DNA of 64,000 nucleotides from Streptomyces sp. B21-083 (GTDB lineage Bacteria; Actinomycetota; Actinomycetes; Streptomycetales; Streptomycetaceae): NCBI RefSeq assembly GCF_036898825.1, contig NZ_JARUND010000001.1, positions 5,084,001 to 5,148,000 of the forward strand, read 5' to 3'. Shown piece by piece: positions 45,013 to 53,981 of this stretch (position 1 is its first letter; each line of letters starts with the position of its first letter). The notes under the pieces were generated by a model. It saw only the letters and a program-made list of their open reading frames with translations, ran no database searches and was not told where the DNA came from. The position numbers and the translations under genes were made by a program.

Positions 45013-45346
45013 GTGCGCAACCCTTCACGTGAGTTGTAGCCGTCAATCCCTGGCCAGGACGGACACGTAAGGTTAGCGGGCCGAGTCAGCGATCTTGGGC
45101 AGGGTCTTTCACGGAACCCGACGGTCGTCAAGGGCGCCCCTTCGCCAACCTCGCGCCCCACCCCCGACCGGGCGTCCCCAGGGCCCGCCGAGGGTCGCTT
45201 CCACATCTCCCCCGCACCCCCAACCCCCTTACCGCTCCCACGGGTTCACTCGTCGTTCATTCGGCGTCCCCACCCTCGCACCCCCGTCCCCCCTAGCGTC
45301 GCGCTGACACCAAAGGCACGTATAGGGAAGTCCAGGGGAGAGTAAA
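45013..45346. other. Divergent region between vWA and PhoX genes
   Basis: These 334 bp are strongly C-rich on the plus strand from 45130 onward. They hold the likely PHO box at 45244-45276 and the PhoX leader. No gene is supported. Confidence 0.55.
45244..45276 (+). promoter_or_regulatory. Likely PHO box (three 11-bp direct repeats)
   Basis: GTTCACTCGTC, GTTCATTCGGC and GTCCCCACCCT follow one another with exact 11-bp spacing. This matches the direct-repeat structure of Streptomyces PhoP boxes built on GTTCACC. It lies 71 bp upstream of a phosphatase gene. A TAGCGT -10-like element is at 45294-45299. Confidence 0.75.
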
Positions 45347-47434
45347 GTGCGCAAGCTGCTGCCGTTGATCGGGTCGCCGTCCGGATCGCATCCCGGCGGG
45401 CGGTCCGCGATGACCTGCCGTTTCCGGTGTGGTGACGCCTGCTTCCACGAGGTTCCCAACACCAGCGCCAACGAGTACGTCGGCGATGTGATCGCCGGTG
45501 CCCTGGGTCGCCGTTCCGTGATGCGCGCCGCCGCCGTCGTCACCGTGGCCACTGCGACCGGTACCGCCGTGAACGTCGTCGGCGCCCAGGGTGCGGAGGC
45601 CGCCACCGCCGCTTCGTCTCCCGTCGGCCACCCCCACCCCACCCACCACTCCCACTCCTCCGTGCCGCGTGGCCTGCGGTTCAGTCCCGTCGCGCCCAAC
45701 ACCGCCGACGCCGTGACCGTGCCCGGTGGGTATGGCCAGAACGTGGTCATCCGCTGGGGCGAGCCCATCCTCCGGGGTGCCCCCGCCTTCGACCCGGAGA
45801 AGCAGACCGCCGCCGCGCAGGCCGGACAGTTCGGGTACAACAACGACTTCCTCGCCCTGCTCCCCCTCCACGGGAACCAGCAGCTCCTGGTCGCCAACCA
45901 CGAGTACACCGACGAGATCCTGATGTTCCGCGGCTACGACCCCGCCAACCCGACCCGCGAGCAGGTAGAGGTCGCCTGGGCCGCGCACGGGCTGTCCGCT
46001 GTCGTGGTCGAGGGCGACCGGCGTACCGGCAGGCTCACCCCCGTACTCCGCCACCCGCTCAACCGCCGTGTCACCGCCACCACCGAGTTCCGGATCACCG
46101 GGCCGGCCGCCGGGTCGGATCTCCTCAGGACCTCCACCGATCCGACCGGACGGAAGGCTCTCGGCACGCTCAACAACTGCTCCGGGGGGACCACGCCGTG
46201 GGGGACGACCCTGCACGGTGAGGAGAACTTCAACCAGTACTTCGCCAACGCCTCCCGGGACACCGACAAGCGGTACGGCATCGGTACCGGCGCCACCGAG
46301 CGCAAGTGGGAGCGGTTCGACAAGCGGTTCGACGTCGCCCAGGAGCCCAACGAGGTTCATAGGTTCGGCTATGTCGTCGAATTCGATCCCTACGACCCCT
46401 CCTCCACGCCCCGCAAGCACACCGCCCTCGGCCGCTTCAAGCACGAGGCCGCCACCATCCGGCTGACCTCCGACGGGCGTCCCGTCGTCTACACCGGCGA
46501 CGACGAGCGCTTCGACTACTTCTACAAGTTCGTGAGCAGTAAGCGGATGCGGCACGGCAGTTCGCGCGCTGTCCGCGAGCACAATCTCTCCCTTCTCGAC
46601 GAAGGGACGCTGTACGTCGCCAAGCTCACCGGTGACTCCCCCGCCATCGAGATCGACGGGAGCGGGAAGCTGCCCGCCGACGGTGAGTTCGACGGCGGCG
46701 GTACGTGGATCCCGCTGGCGACCGCCACCGCCAAGGGTGCCGTCTCGCACGTCGACGGCATGACCGCCGAGGAGGTCTTCGTCTTCACGCGGCTCGCCGG
46801 GGACAAGGTCGGCGCGACCAAGATGGACCGGCCCGAGGACATCGAGCCCAACCCGGTCACCGGCAAGGTCTATGTCGCCCTCACCAACAACACCAACCGG
46901 GGCAAGGCCGGCTTCGCCGCCGCCGACGAGGCCAACCCGCGCAACTCCAACAAGCACGGGCAGGTGCTGGAGCTGACCGAGCGGTGGAACCGGGCCGAGA
47001 GCACCTCCTTCGCATGGTCGCTTTTCCTCGTCGCCGGTGATCCGAACGACCCCGCCACCTACTTCGCGGGGTTCCCGAAGGACGACGTCAGCCCGATCTC
47101 CTGCCCGGACAACGTCGCCTTCGACCGTCACGGCAACCTGTGGATCTCCACGGACGGCAGTCAACTCGGTTCACACGACGGGCTGTTCGGGGTCGCGACG
47201 AAGGGGGCTCGGCGCGGTGAGCTCAAGCAGTTCCTGACCGTGCCGACCGGCGCCGAGACCTGCGGGCCGGTCATCGGGGAGCGGCAGGTGCTCGTCGCCG
47301 TGCAGCACCCGGGTGAGATCGACGGCGCGTCGGTGGAGAAGCCCGCCAGCACCTGGCCCGACGGACCGGGCAGGATCGTCCGCCCGGCGGTCGTCGCGGT
47401 GTGGCGTACGGACGGCTGCGACATCGGCGTCTGA
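45347..47434 (+). CDS. phoX: PhoX-family (DUF839) secreted alkaline phosphatase
   Basis: This 695-residue protein belongs to the PhoX family of Tat-exported, metal-dependent phosphatases that release phosphate from organic esters. The N-terminal conserved stretch MTCRFRCGDACFHEVPNTS is typical of actinobacterial members. The twin-arginine motif GRRSVMRAAAVVTVATATG follows at about 54. The beta-propeller core has NNCSGGTTPWGTTLHGEENFNQYF, RFKHEAATI and KMDRPEDIEPNPVTGKVYVALTNN, segments that hold metal ligands. The GTG at 45347 follows GGGGAGAG. An upstream PHO box indicates induction under phosphate limitation. Confidence 0.9.
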   Translation: MRKLLPLIGSPSGSHPGGRSAMTCRFRCGDACFHEVPNTSANEYVGDVIAGALGRRSVMRAAAVVTVATATGTAVNVVGAQGAEAATAASSPVGHPHPTHHSHSSVPRGLRFSPVAPNTADAVTVPGGYGQNVVIRWGEPILRGAPAFDPEKQTAAAQAGQFGYNNDFLALLPLHGNQQLLVANHEYTDEILMFRGYDPANPTREQVEVAWAAHGLSAVVVEGDRRTGRLTPVLRHPLNRRVTATTEFRITGPAAGSDLLRTSTDPTGRKALGTLNNCSGGTTPWGTTLHGEENFNQYFANASRDTDKRYGIGTGATERKWERFDKRFDVAQEPNEVHRFGYVVEFDPYDPSSTPRKHTALGRFKHEAATIRLTSDGRPVVYTGDDERFDYFYKFVSSKRMRHGSSRAVREHNLSLLDEGTLYVAKLTGDSPAIEIDGSGKLPADGEFDGGGTWIPLATATAKGAVSHVDGMTAEEVFVFTRLAGDKVGATKMDRPEDIEPNPVTGKVYVALTNNTNRGKAGFAAADEANPRNSNKHGQVLELTERWNRAESTSFAWSLFLVAGDPNDPATYFAGFPKDDVSPISCPDNVAFDRHGNLWISTDGSQLGSHDGLFGVATKGARRGELKQFLTVPTGAETCGPVIGERQVLVAVQHPGEIDGASVEKPASTWPDGPGRIVRPAVVAVWRTDGCDIGV

Positions 47435-47479
47435 GCGGGGACTGAGTGGTGTCTGAGCCGGTCGGTCCCGTCAGCTGGT

Positions 47480-48421
47480 TCAGGGGAGGGCCGGCACCGG
47501 GGTTTTCGTGTCCCTCTGTGCCAGCCACTCCCGGTACGCCGGTGCCTGTCTCGCCACCTCCTCGTACGCCTCCGCCAGCGCCGGATGCACCCCGTCCAGC
47601 TCGGTCTCCGTGCGGGCCGCCAGCAGCAGCCGTACGCCGAGCGGGTCGCCGTGCAGTCGGCGTACCGCCATCTCGGGGCGGGGCAGACAGGTCGCCTGGC
47701 AGACGGTGACGACCTCGCCGGTCGCCACCAGCGAGGCCGTGGTGTGGTAATCGCCGTGCAGGACACGGGGGTTGAGGCCGGCGGTGTGCAGCATGCGCAG
47801 TACGGCGTCGAACTCGCCGTCGACCGTCTCGTCCGCCATCCAACGGTCGCCGGCCAGCTCGGAGAGGTGGACGACCGGTCTCGCGGCGGCCGGATGGTCG
47901 GCGGGCAGGGACACGAACTGGGGTTCCCTGTCGACCAGTACGCGCAGGCGGAGGCCGTCGGGGACGCTGAGCGGGCAGCCCTCGACCTCGTGCACGAACG
48001 CCACGTCGAGCCTGCCGTCGGCGACCATGCGCAGCAGCGCGTTCGCGGAGACGTCCATGCGGAGGGCCGGCTCCTGCTGGCGCTGACGGAGCCGGCGCAG
48101 CCAGCCCGAGAGAGCCCGGCTGGCCGTCGAGCCGATGCGCAGCTGAGGCCCCTCCGTCGCGGCGGCCCTCGCCTCCGTGACCAGGGAGCGCATCTCCGCC
48201 ACCAGAGGGCGGGCCCGGCTCAGGACGACCCGGCCGAGCGGCGTCGGGTGGCAGCCGGTCCGGGTGCGGGTGAACAGCTCGCCGCCCAGTTCCTGTTCGA
48301 TCCGGCGCAACTGGGTGCTCAACGAGGGTTGGGCCACGCCCAGTTGGCGGGCGGCCCGGTGGAGGCTGCCGGTGTCGGCTATGGCGCACAGCGCCCGAAG
48401 GTGCCTCACCTCTAGCTCCAT
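47480..48421 (-). CDS. LysR-family regulator (SnpR-like)
   Basis: This 313-residue LysR-type activator has an N-terminal winged HTH (about 1-62: MELEVRHLRALCAIADTGSLHRAARQLGVAQPSLSTQLRRIEQELG) and a two-lobed substrate-binding domain. It diverges from the snapalysin gene, the classic arrangement in which the LysR protein activates the protease promoter. A T-N11-A inverted repeat lies between the genes. The ATG at 48421 is chosen because the HTH starts immediately, and the upstream open frame is unconserved in character. Confidence 0.9.
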   Translation of the reverse strand: MELEVRHLRALCAIADTGSLHRAARQLGVAQPSLSTQLRRIEQELGGELFTRTRTGCHPTPLGRVVLSRARPLVAEMRSLVTEARAAATEGPQLRIGSTASRALSGWLRRLRQRQQEPALRMDVSANALLRMVADGRLDVAFVHEVEGCPLSVPDGLRLRVLVDREPQFVSLPADHPAAARPVVHLSELAGDRWMADETVDGEFDAVLRMLHTAGLNPRVLHGDYHTTASLVATGEVVTVCQATCLPRPEMAVRRLHGDPLGVRLLLAARTETELDGVHPALAEAYEEVARQAPAYREWLAQRDTKTPVPALP

Positions 48422-48530
48422 GCGACCAGCTCCGCGCCGCGCATCATGCGCATGCACATGTCCATGCCGTCGCAGCCTAAGCCGGAATCCCGCGTTCCGA
48501 CAGACGCACCAAGGCGGTGCCAGGGCCAGT

Positions 48531-48547
48531 GATAGGGCCGGGCTATC
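48531..48547. promoter_or_regulatory. LysR-type operator between snpA and its regulator
   Basis: GATAG, 7 bases, CTATC: an inverted repeat containing an exact T-N11-A, the LysR binding signature. It lies 87 bp from the snpA start. Confidence 0.65.
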
Positions 48548-48633
48548 GCCACTTGCCATCATCACAGCCGCCGCACAGGCGCCGACACTCACGATACGAC
48601 CGACTGACTCACCCCCCACACAAGGAGTCATCG

Positions 48634-49290
48634 ATGAGAAAGCCCACCTCTGTCGCCCTGGCGGCGACGTTAGGCCTGAGCCTGGCAACTCTCGCCCTGG
48701 GTACGGCGGTTCCCGCATCCGCCGCACCCGCACCCGAGACCACCTCGACCACCGCGAAGGTCGCGTACGTCGGGTCGGCCGAGGAAGCCTCCGCGAACAA
48801 GGCGTTCTTCGAGGCCGTACTGAAGTCCGTGGCGGAGAAACGCGCCGCCGACCCGCGCTCGGCAGCCGCCGTCACCGTCATCTACAACGCGTCCCGCGCG
48901 CCCTCCTTCAGCGCCGAGATAGCCCGCTCCACGTCGATCTGGAACGGCTCGGTGACGAACGTGAAGCTGCAGTCGGGCTCCGCGTCCGCCGCCGACTTCA
49001 CCTACCGCGAGGGCAACAGCTCCCAGGGCTCCTACGCCTCCACGGACGGCCACGGCAGCGGCTACATCTTTCTCGACTACGCGCAGAGCGACCAGTACGA
49101 CCCGACCCGTATCACCGCCCACGAGACCGGCCATGTGCTCGGGCTGCCCGACCACTACTCGGGCCCGTGCAGCGAGTTGATGTCGGGCGGCGGTCCCGGT
49201 ACGTCCTGCACCAACGCCAACCCGAACTCGGCCGAACGCTCCCGCGTGAACCAGCTGTGGGCCAACGGCCTCGCGACGGCGATGCGTTAG
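48634..49290 (+). CDS. snpA: Snapalysin (small neutral metalloprotease, M7)
   Basis: This 218-residue secreted zinc protease of family M7 has a signal peptide (about 1-30, ending VPASAAP), a short propeptide and the catalytic motif [12 protein letters not shown], a metzincin-like HExxHxxGxxD, followed by a [14 protein letters not shown] segment with a Met-turn and paired cysteines. The length is normal. AAGGAG lies six bases before the ATG. It diverges from the LysR regulator that probably activates it. A hairpin terminator follows. Confidence 0.94.
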   Translation: MRKPTSVALAATLGLSLATLALGTAVPASAAPAPETTSTTAKVAYVGSAEEASANKAFFEAVLKSVAEKRAADPRSAAAVTVIYNASRAPSFSAEIARSTSIWNGSVTNVKLQSGSASAADFTYREGNSSQGSYASTDGHGSGYIFLDYAQSDQYDPTRITAHETGHVLGLPDHYSGPCSELMSGGGPGTSCTNANPNSAERSRVNQLWANGLATAMR

Positions 49291-49355
49291 TCCCCGGCAA
49301 CCCCCCAAGTGCTCCCAGTACCCCCCAGTTCCAACCCCAGTCCCACCCCCCACGG

Positions 49356-49391
49356 GCGCGGGCCGTCCCCCTGCACAGGGACGGTCCGCGC
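49356..49391. terminator. Bidirectional terminator, snpA and FUSC genes
   Basis: GCGCGGGCCGTCCC and GGGACGGTCCGCGC form a 14-bp stem with one G-T pair and an 8-nt loop between convergent genes. Confidence 0.88.
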
Positions 49392-49409
49392 GGGCCTTTC
49401 CCCGGCGGG

Positions 49410-51356
49410 TCACTTGGGTGAGGTGATCGCCCGCGCCGCCGCCACCTCCTGCCGCAGTGGCTCCAGCACGCTCTCCGCCGGTCCGCTGAGGTCCGTACGC
49501 ACCGCGTACAGCGTCTCGATCCGGCGCAGTCCGTCCGACAACTCCCGTAGCTGTGCGACGACTTGGTCGATCTCGGCCTCGGACGGCTGCTTGGCGCCCT
49601 GCTTGATGTGGACCCGGGCCGCCGTCGTCGCGTCGACGATGCGTTCCACCGCGACGACCAGGGGCCACCACGCCGCCGCCCGCCGTCCGGTGGGCGGCGG
49701 TTCGGTCAGGGCGCGCTGGAACTCCGTACGGACGACGGAGAGATCGCGGTACAGACGTCGGCGCATCCGGGCCCGGACAGCGCCCTCGGTGTCGGCGCGG
49801 AACGCCGATTCGACGTAGCGTGCCGTGTCCGCGACCGCATCGGCGAGGCGGACGCCCACGCGGGTGTGCCAGCTCTCCGGCCACAGCAGGTACCCGGCGA
49901 CCAGGGCGATGCCGCAGCCCATGAGGGAGTCGAGGAGCCGGGGCAGCAGCAGGGCGGCGCCCTGGTGGTTGAGGATGTCGGACAGGAGGAGGATCACCGG
50001 CGTGATGGCGGCCGTCTGGTAGCCGTACCCGCGTGGGGTCAGCGCCGGGATCAGGGTGGCGAGCAGCAGGATCACGGGTACGTCCCACCAGCCGCGCGGC
50101 ACCTGGACGAGCACCCCGGCCGCGATCACCAGCCCGGCGACCGTGCCGAGTGCGCGCAGCAGGGCCCGGGAGAAGACGGAGCCGAAGTCGGGCTTCAGGA
50201 CGAAGGTGATGGTCAGCGCGACCCAGTACGAGCGCGGCACCGGGACGATCGAGACCAGCACCTGGGCGAGGCCGATGCAGAGCGCGAGGCGCAGTCCGTA
50301 GCGCCAGGAGCCGCCGGACAGGAGGACGTCCCGGGCCGAGCGGACGGCGCGGGCGCGCAGGGTGGCCGGGCGGCCGAGGCGGTCGTCGTCGGCGACGGCG
50401 GTACGCAGGTCGGGGGACCGGCTGCCCACCACCTCGGCGGTGTGCCGCAGTGCCTGTTCGACGGCGCGGGAGGTCTGGTCGGCCGGGGCGGGGATGTCCA
50501 GCCCCAGGGGGCCGCCGTAGCCGGTCTCGACGGCGTCGGCGAGGTGGCGGACCGCCTGCGGGACCTCGGGCGGCAGCGGGCGGCCGGCCTGGTGGGCGGC
50601 GGGGGCGGCCTCGACGACCGGGGTGATCGCGTTCAACTGGGCGAGCAGCCGCACGAGTTCGGGGCTGCGGCCGTGGTGACGGGCACGCCGGGCGAGGACC
50701 AGGTCGTACGACTGGTTGAGGGACTGGGTGACGGCGTACCGGGCGTCCTCGTAGCCGTCGGTGGTGCCGGCGGCGAGCAGTTCGGCGACCTTGCGATAGG
50801 TCTGCGCGACCGCCGCCCGTTCCGGTACCCCCGACCGCAGCGGCCAGGCGAGCAGGGCCAGCACGAGGACGAGCAGTCCGCCCCCGGACATCAGCGCCGG
50901 CGCGAGCCACCACGCCCCCGGCAGCGGCAGCCCGGCGCCGATCAGGGAGTTGAGGAGCAGCAGCAGTCCGGACACGGAGGCCACCGCGCCGATCGTCGAG
51001 ATCATCCCGGAGACGAGGGCCACGCCGGTGACGGCGACGACGGCGGTCCAGCCGTGGCCGTACACGAGCGCGCCGAGGGTGACGCCGAGCGCGCCGAACA
51101 GCTGGGGGATCGCGATGTTGAGGATGCGCATCCGGTACGCGTCGGCGGTGTCCCCGATGACGCCGGAGAGGGCGCCCATGGAGGCGAGGGCGCCGTAGGC
51201 GGCGTGGCCGGTGGCCAGACCGACGGCCAGGGGCAGCGACATGGCGATGGCGGCGCGGGCCACGGCGGGGCGGTTGACGGGCGGGGCCGGCTGGGGCCGG
51301 AGGTTCCGCACCAGCCAGTCGGGAGGTGTGAGGCCGATGGGAAACTCTCGGGACAT
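49410..51356 (-). CDS. FUSC-family membrane transporter
   Basis: This 648-residue integral membrane protein has two bundles of about five or six helices (about 35-172 and 370-510), separated by a cytoplasmic region and followed by a helical C-terminal domain. This is the architecture of the fusaric-acid resistance/aromatic acid exporter (FUSC, YccC-like) family. VGLATGHAAYGALASMGALSGVIGDTADAYR and SYWVALTITFVLKPDFGSVFSRALLRALGTVAGLV are family-like. The substrate is unknown but may be an aromatic or weak acid. It is followed downstream by the snpA terminator. Confidence 0.85.
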   Translation of the reverse strand: MSREFPIGLTPPDWLVRNLRPQPAPPVNRPAVARAAIAMSLPLAVGLATGHAAYGALASMGALSGVIGDTADAYRMRILNIAIPQLFGALGVTLGALVYGHGWTAVVAVTGVALVSGMISTIGAVASVSGLLLLLNSLIGAGLPLPGAWWLAPALMSGGGLLVLVLALLAWPLRSGVPERAAVAQTYRKVAELLAAGTTDGYEDARYAVTQSLNQSYDLVLARRARHHGRSPELVRLLAQLNAITPVVEAAPAAHQAGRPLPPEVPQAVRHLADAVETGYGGPLGLDIPAPADQTSRAVEQALRHTAEVVGSRSPDLRTAVADDDRLGRPATLRARAVRSARDVLLSGGSWRYGLRLALCIGLAQVLVSIVPVPRSYWVALTITFVLKPDFGSVFSRALLRALGTVAGLVIAAGVLVQVPRGWWDVPVILLLATLIPALTPRGYGYQTAAITPVILLLSDILNHQGAALLLPRLLDSLMGCGIALVAGYLLWPESWHTRVGVRLADAVADTARYVESAFRADTEGAVRARMRRRLYRDLSVVRTEFQRALTEPPPTGRRAAAWWPLVVAVERIVDATTAARVHIKQGAKQPSEAEIDQVVAQLRELSDGLRRIETLYAVRTDLSGPAESVLEPLRQEVAAARAITSPK

Positions 51357-51380
51357 GGCCCCATTATCGCCGTGCCCCTT

Positions 51381-52199
51381 TCAGGAGGCCGTGTCGATGC
51401 GTGTCGCCAGGAAGCCGGCCAGGGCTTCGTTGAACTCAGCCGGGCGTTCCAGGTTGGGCATGTGGGCCGCGTGCTCGATCACGCGGAGCGTGGAGTCGGA
51501 GAGCGCCGCGTGCATGGCCTCGGCGTCGGTGACCGGGGTGAACTCGTCGTCGGCGCCGACGACGACCAGGGCGGGGACGGTGAGCCGGGTCAGCAGGGGG
51601 CGGTAGTCGGGGCGCTGTGCGCGGCCCCGGAGCGCCGCCGCCGCGCCCCGGGGGTCCGTGGCCGTCATCATGCGGTGGACGTGGGCCTTGACGCCCGGGT
51701 CGGCGGCCGGGGCCACCATCTTCTCCAGCACCTCGTCGGCGTACCCGCGCATGCCCTCGGCGAGCAGTCGGTCGGCCGTCGCGTTGCGGGTGAGGTGTCC
51801 CTCCGGTGTCTCGGGCGCGGGGAAGGTGTCGGCGAGGACGACGCCCCGGACGCGCTCCGGGAAGCGGGTGCAGCACTCCATGACGATCTGGCCGCCCATC
51901 GACAGTCCGGCGAGCACGCACGACTCCACCCCCGCCTCGTCGAGCAACTCCTCGATGTCGCGCGCGAACTGCGAGAGCGGGGTGGCGGCGTCGAGGGGCT
52001 TTCGGGAGGCGCCGTAGCCGCGTAGGTCGGGGGCGATCACCCGGCGGGTGGCGGAGAACGCCTCGATCTGCGGGTTCCACATCGTGTGGTCGAAGGGATG
52101 ACCGTGAACGAGAACAAGAGGAGTAAGCGGAGCAAGGGGAGTAAGAGGGGTATTAGGGGTGAGAGGGGTATTGGTCGCGAGAGGGGTGGAGGTGGGCAT
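51381..52199 (-). CDS. Alpha/beta hydrolase
   Basis: This 272-residue hydrolase has the oxyanion motif LVHGHPFDHTMW, nucleophile elbow GLSMGGQ (catalytic Ser), an acid in GADDEFTPVTD and catalytic His in EHAAHMPNLERP. The core resembles small esterases and 3-oxoadipate enol-lactonases. The N-terminus (about 5-30) is a low-complexity run of NTPLTPNTPLTPLAPLTPL type, encoded by short imperfect repeats, so the true start is uncertain. It diverges from the MocR regulator, which may control it through the triple GTGCAA sites in the shared promoter. Confidence 0.86.
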   Translation of the reverse strand: MPTSTPLATNTPLTPNTPLTPLAPLTPLVLVHGHPFDHTMWNPQIEAFSATRRVIAPDLRGYGASRKPLDAATPLSQFARDIEELLDEAGVESCVLAGLSMGGQIVMECCTRFPERVRGVVLADTFPAPETPEGHLTRNATADRLLAEGMRGYADEVLEKMVAPAADPGVKAHVHRMMTATDPRGAAAALRGRAQRPDYRPLLTRLTVPALVVVGADDEFTPVTDAEAMHAALSDSTLRVIEHAAHMPNLERPAEFNEALAGFLATRIDTAS

Positions 52200-52226
52200 G
52201 TGGACGACCCTAGATCGACTCAACCC

Positions 52227-52260
52227 CTCGGTGCAATAAGCTCTTTGCACTCGGTGCAAT
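52227..52260. promoter_or_regulatory. MocR operator candidate: three GTGCAA half-sites
   Basis: CTCGGTGCAAT occurs at 52227-52237 and 52250-52260 (23-bp offset). An inverted TTGCAC lies between them at 52245-52250. The two-direct-plus-one-inverted layout is typical of MocR regulators and sits between the divergent hydrolase and MocR genes. Confidence 0.65.
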
Positions 52261-52285
52261 GCAGGAGAACGGGTACGGGGGACAC

Positions 52286-53659
52286 ATGGACGACGACTAC
52301 CGACGCCTCGCCGACCGCATAGCCGACGACATCGTCACCGGACGACTCCGCCCCGGCGAACGGCTGCCTCCGCAACGGGCGTTCGCACGCCGACGCGGTA
52401 TCGCGGGCTCGACGGCCGGGCGCGTCTACGGCGAACTGGTGCGGCGCGGGCTGGTCGTCGGTGAGGTCGGACGCGGCACGTTCGTCCGGGCCGCACCGCA
52501 CGCGCCGGCCGGGCGGGCGCTCGCCGAGCCAGCGGTGAACGCCGAGGTCACGGCGGTCAACCTGGAGCTCAACTACCCTTCCGCGCCCGGCCAGTCGGAG
52601 CTGCTCGCCCCGGCTCTCGCGCCGCTCCTGCGCCCCGACGTGCTCACCGAGGCGCTGCGCCCGGCGCCCGCCACCGGTACTGCCGAGGCCAGATCGGCGG
52701 TCGCCCGACTGCTCACGACCCCGGGCTGGCGGCCCGACCCCGACGGCGTCCTGTTCACGGGCAACGCCCGGCAGTCGATCGCCGCCGCTCTCGCCTCCCT
52801 GGTCCGGCCCGGCGGCCGGGTCGGCGTCGAGGCGCTGACGTACCCGCTGGTCAAGGAGATCGCCGCCCGCCTCGGTATCACCCTCGTCCCGCTGGCCATG
52901 GACCAGGACGGTCTGCGCCCGGACGCCCTCACCGCCGCCCACCGCACCGCTCCCCTGTCCGCGCTGTACGTCCAGCCGACGCTGCACAACCCGACGTCGG
53001 TGACGATGAGGGAGGAGAGGAAGCGTGAACTCGCGGGCACTGTACGGGAGTTGGGCGTGTCGGTGGTGGAGGACCGGATCTGGTCGTTCCTCGCCGGCTC
53101 GGCGACGGGCGCCGCTGCCGAGGGGGAGCCTCTCGCCGCTCATGTTCCCGAACTGGCCCATGTGGTCGACGGGTTGTCCAAGCGGGTCGCGCCCGGGCTC
53201 ACCGTGGGCTTTCTCGTCGTACCGCCGGACCGGGTGGAAGCCGTCGCGGCGGCTGTGCGGTCGGGTGGGTGGAGTGCGGGGCGGTTCGCGCTGGAGGCCG
53301 GTGTGCGATGGGTCGAGGACGGGACCGTGACGCGGCTCGTTGCCGCCAAGCGGGCGGACGCGGCGCGTCGACAGCGGTTGATGGCAAGGGAGTTGGCGGA
53401 CTTCGGCGGCGCCGTCCGGTCGGATCCGCGCGCCTACTACGCGTGGTGGGAGTTGCCCGCGTCCTGGCGGGCGGACACCTTCACGGCAGCGGCGGCGGCG
53501 CACGGCATCGCCATCACGCCGGGGAACGCTTTCGCCGTGGGCTCGCAGCGGGCGCCGGGTGTCGTCAGGCTTGGGCTTGCGTCGGTTCCGGAAGTGGAGC
53601 TGGTACGGGCGTTGCGGACGCTCGCCGCGATCGCCCGGCGGGGCCGTACCGCGGGGTGA
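52286..53659 (+). CDS. MocR-type GntR regulator with aminotransferase domain
   Basis: This 457-residue fusion has an N-terminal GntR winged helix (about 3-68: RLPPQRAFARRRGIAGSTAGRVYGELVRRGLV) and a class I aminotransferase-like domain (about 90-455). PLP-site features are TGNARQSIAAAL, LYVQPTLHNPTSVTM and VDGLSKRVAPGL, which holds the Schiff-base lysine. MocR proteins use PLP or an amino-compound adduct as effector. ATG 52286 follows GGGGG, while ATG 52259 overlaps an operator half-site and is less likely. Its last 47 codons recur twice more in tandem downstream. Confidence 0.9.
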   Translation: MDDDYRRLADRIADDIVTGRLRPGERLPPQRAFARRRGIAGSTAGRVYGELVRRGLVVGEVGRGTFVRAAPHAPAGRALAEPAVNAEVTAVNLELNYPSAPGQSELLAPALAPLLRPDVLTEALRPAPATGTAEARSAVARLLTTPGWRPDPDGVLFTGNARQSIAAALASLVRPGGRVGVEALTYPLVKEIAARLGITLVPLAMDQDGLRPDALTAAHRTAPLSALYVQPTLHNPTSVTMREERKRELAGTVRELGVSVVEDRIWSFLAGSATGAAAEGEPLAAHVPELAHVVDGLSKRVAPGLTVGFLVVPPDRVEAVAAAVRSGGWSAGRFALEAGVRWVEDGTVTRLVAAKRADAARRQRLMARELADFGGAVRSDPRAYYAWWELPASWRADTFTAAAAAHGIAITPGNAFAVGSQRAPGVVRLGLASVPEVELVRALRTLAAIARRGRTAG

Positions 53660-53676
53660 TCCACGTGCCGGTCGCC

Positions 53677-53820
53677 ATGACGGGGAACGCTTTCGCCGTG
53701 GGTCCGCAGTGGGTGCCGGGTGCCGTCAGGCTTGGGCTTGCGTCGGTTCCGGAAGCGGAGCTGGTACGGGCGTTGGGGACGCTCGCCGCGATCGCCCGGC
53801 GGGGCCGTACCGCGGGGTGA
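53677..53820 (+). pseudogene. Duplicated MocR tail, unit 2
   Basis: A 47-codon open frame begins MTGNAFAVGPQWVPGAVR and reads through to a stop at the position equivalent to the MocR stop. It corresponds to the last residues of the aminotransferase domain only. There is no ribosome site and no independent fold, so it is best seen as a leftover of tandem duplication. Confidence 0.75.
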
Positions 53821-53837
53821 TCCACGTGCCGGTCGCC

Positions 53838-53981
53838 ATGACGGGGAACGCTTTCGCCGTGGGCTCGCAGTGGGTGCCGGGTGCCGTCAGGCTTGGGCTT
53901 GCGTCGGTTCCGGAAGCGGAGCTGGTACGGGCGTTGCGGACGCTCGCCGCGATCGCCCGGCGCGGCCGTAGCGCTCCGTGA
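53838..53981 (+). pseudogene. Duplicated MocR tail, unit 3
   Basis: This is a second 47-codon copy, beginning MTGNAFAVGSQWVPGAVR and ending RRGRSAP. It overlaps the last 32 codons of the minus-strand membrane protein in antisense. It probably represents the original overlap between the two convergent genes. Confidence 0.7.

Noticed and set aside
45031..45044. Possible fourth parS (core TTCACGTGA)
   Set aside because: Only 9 of 14 positions match and the outer bases that ParB needs are wrong.
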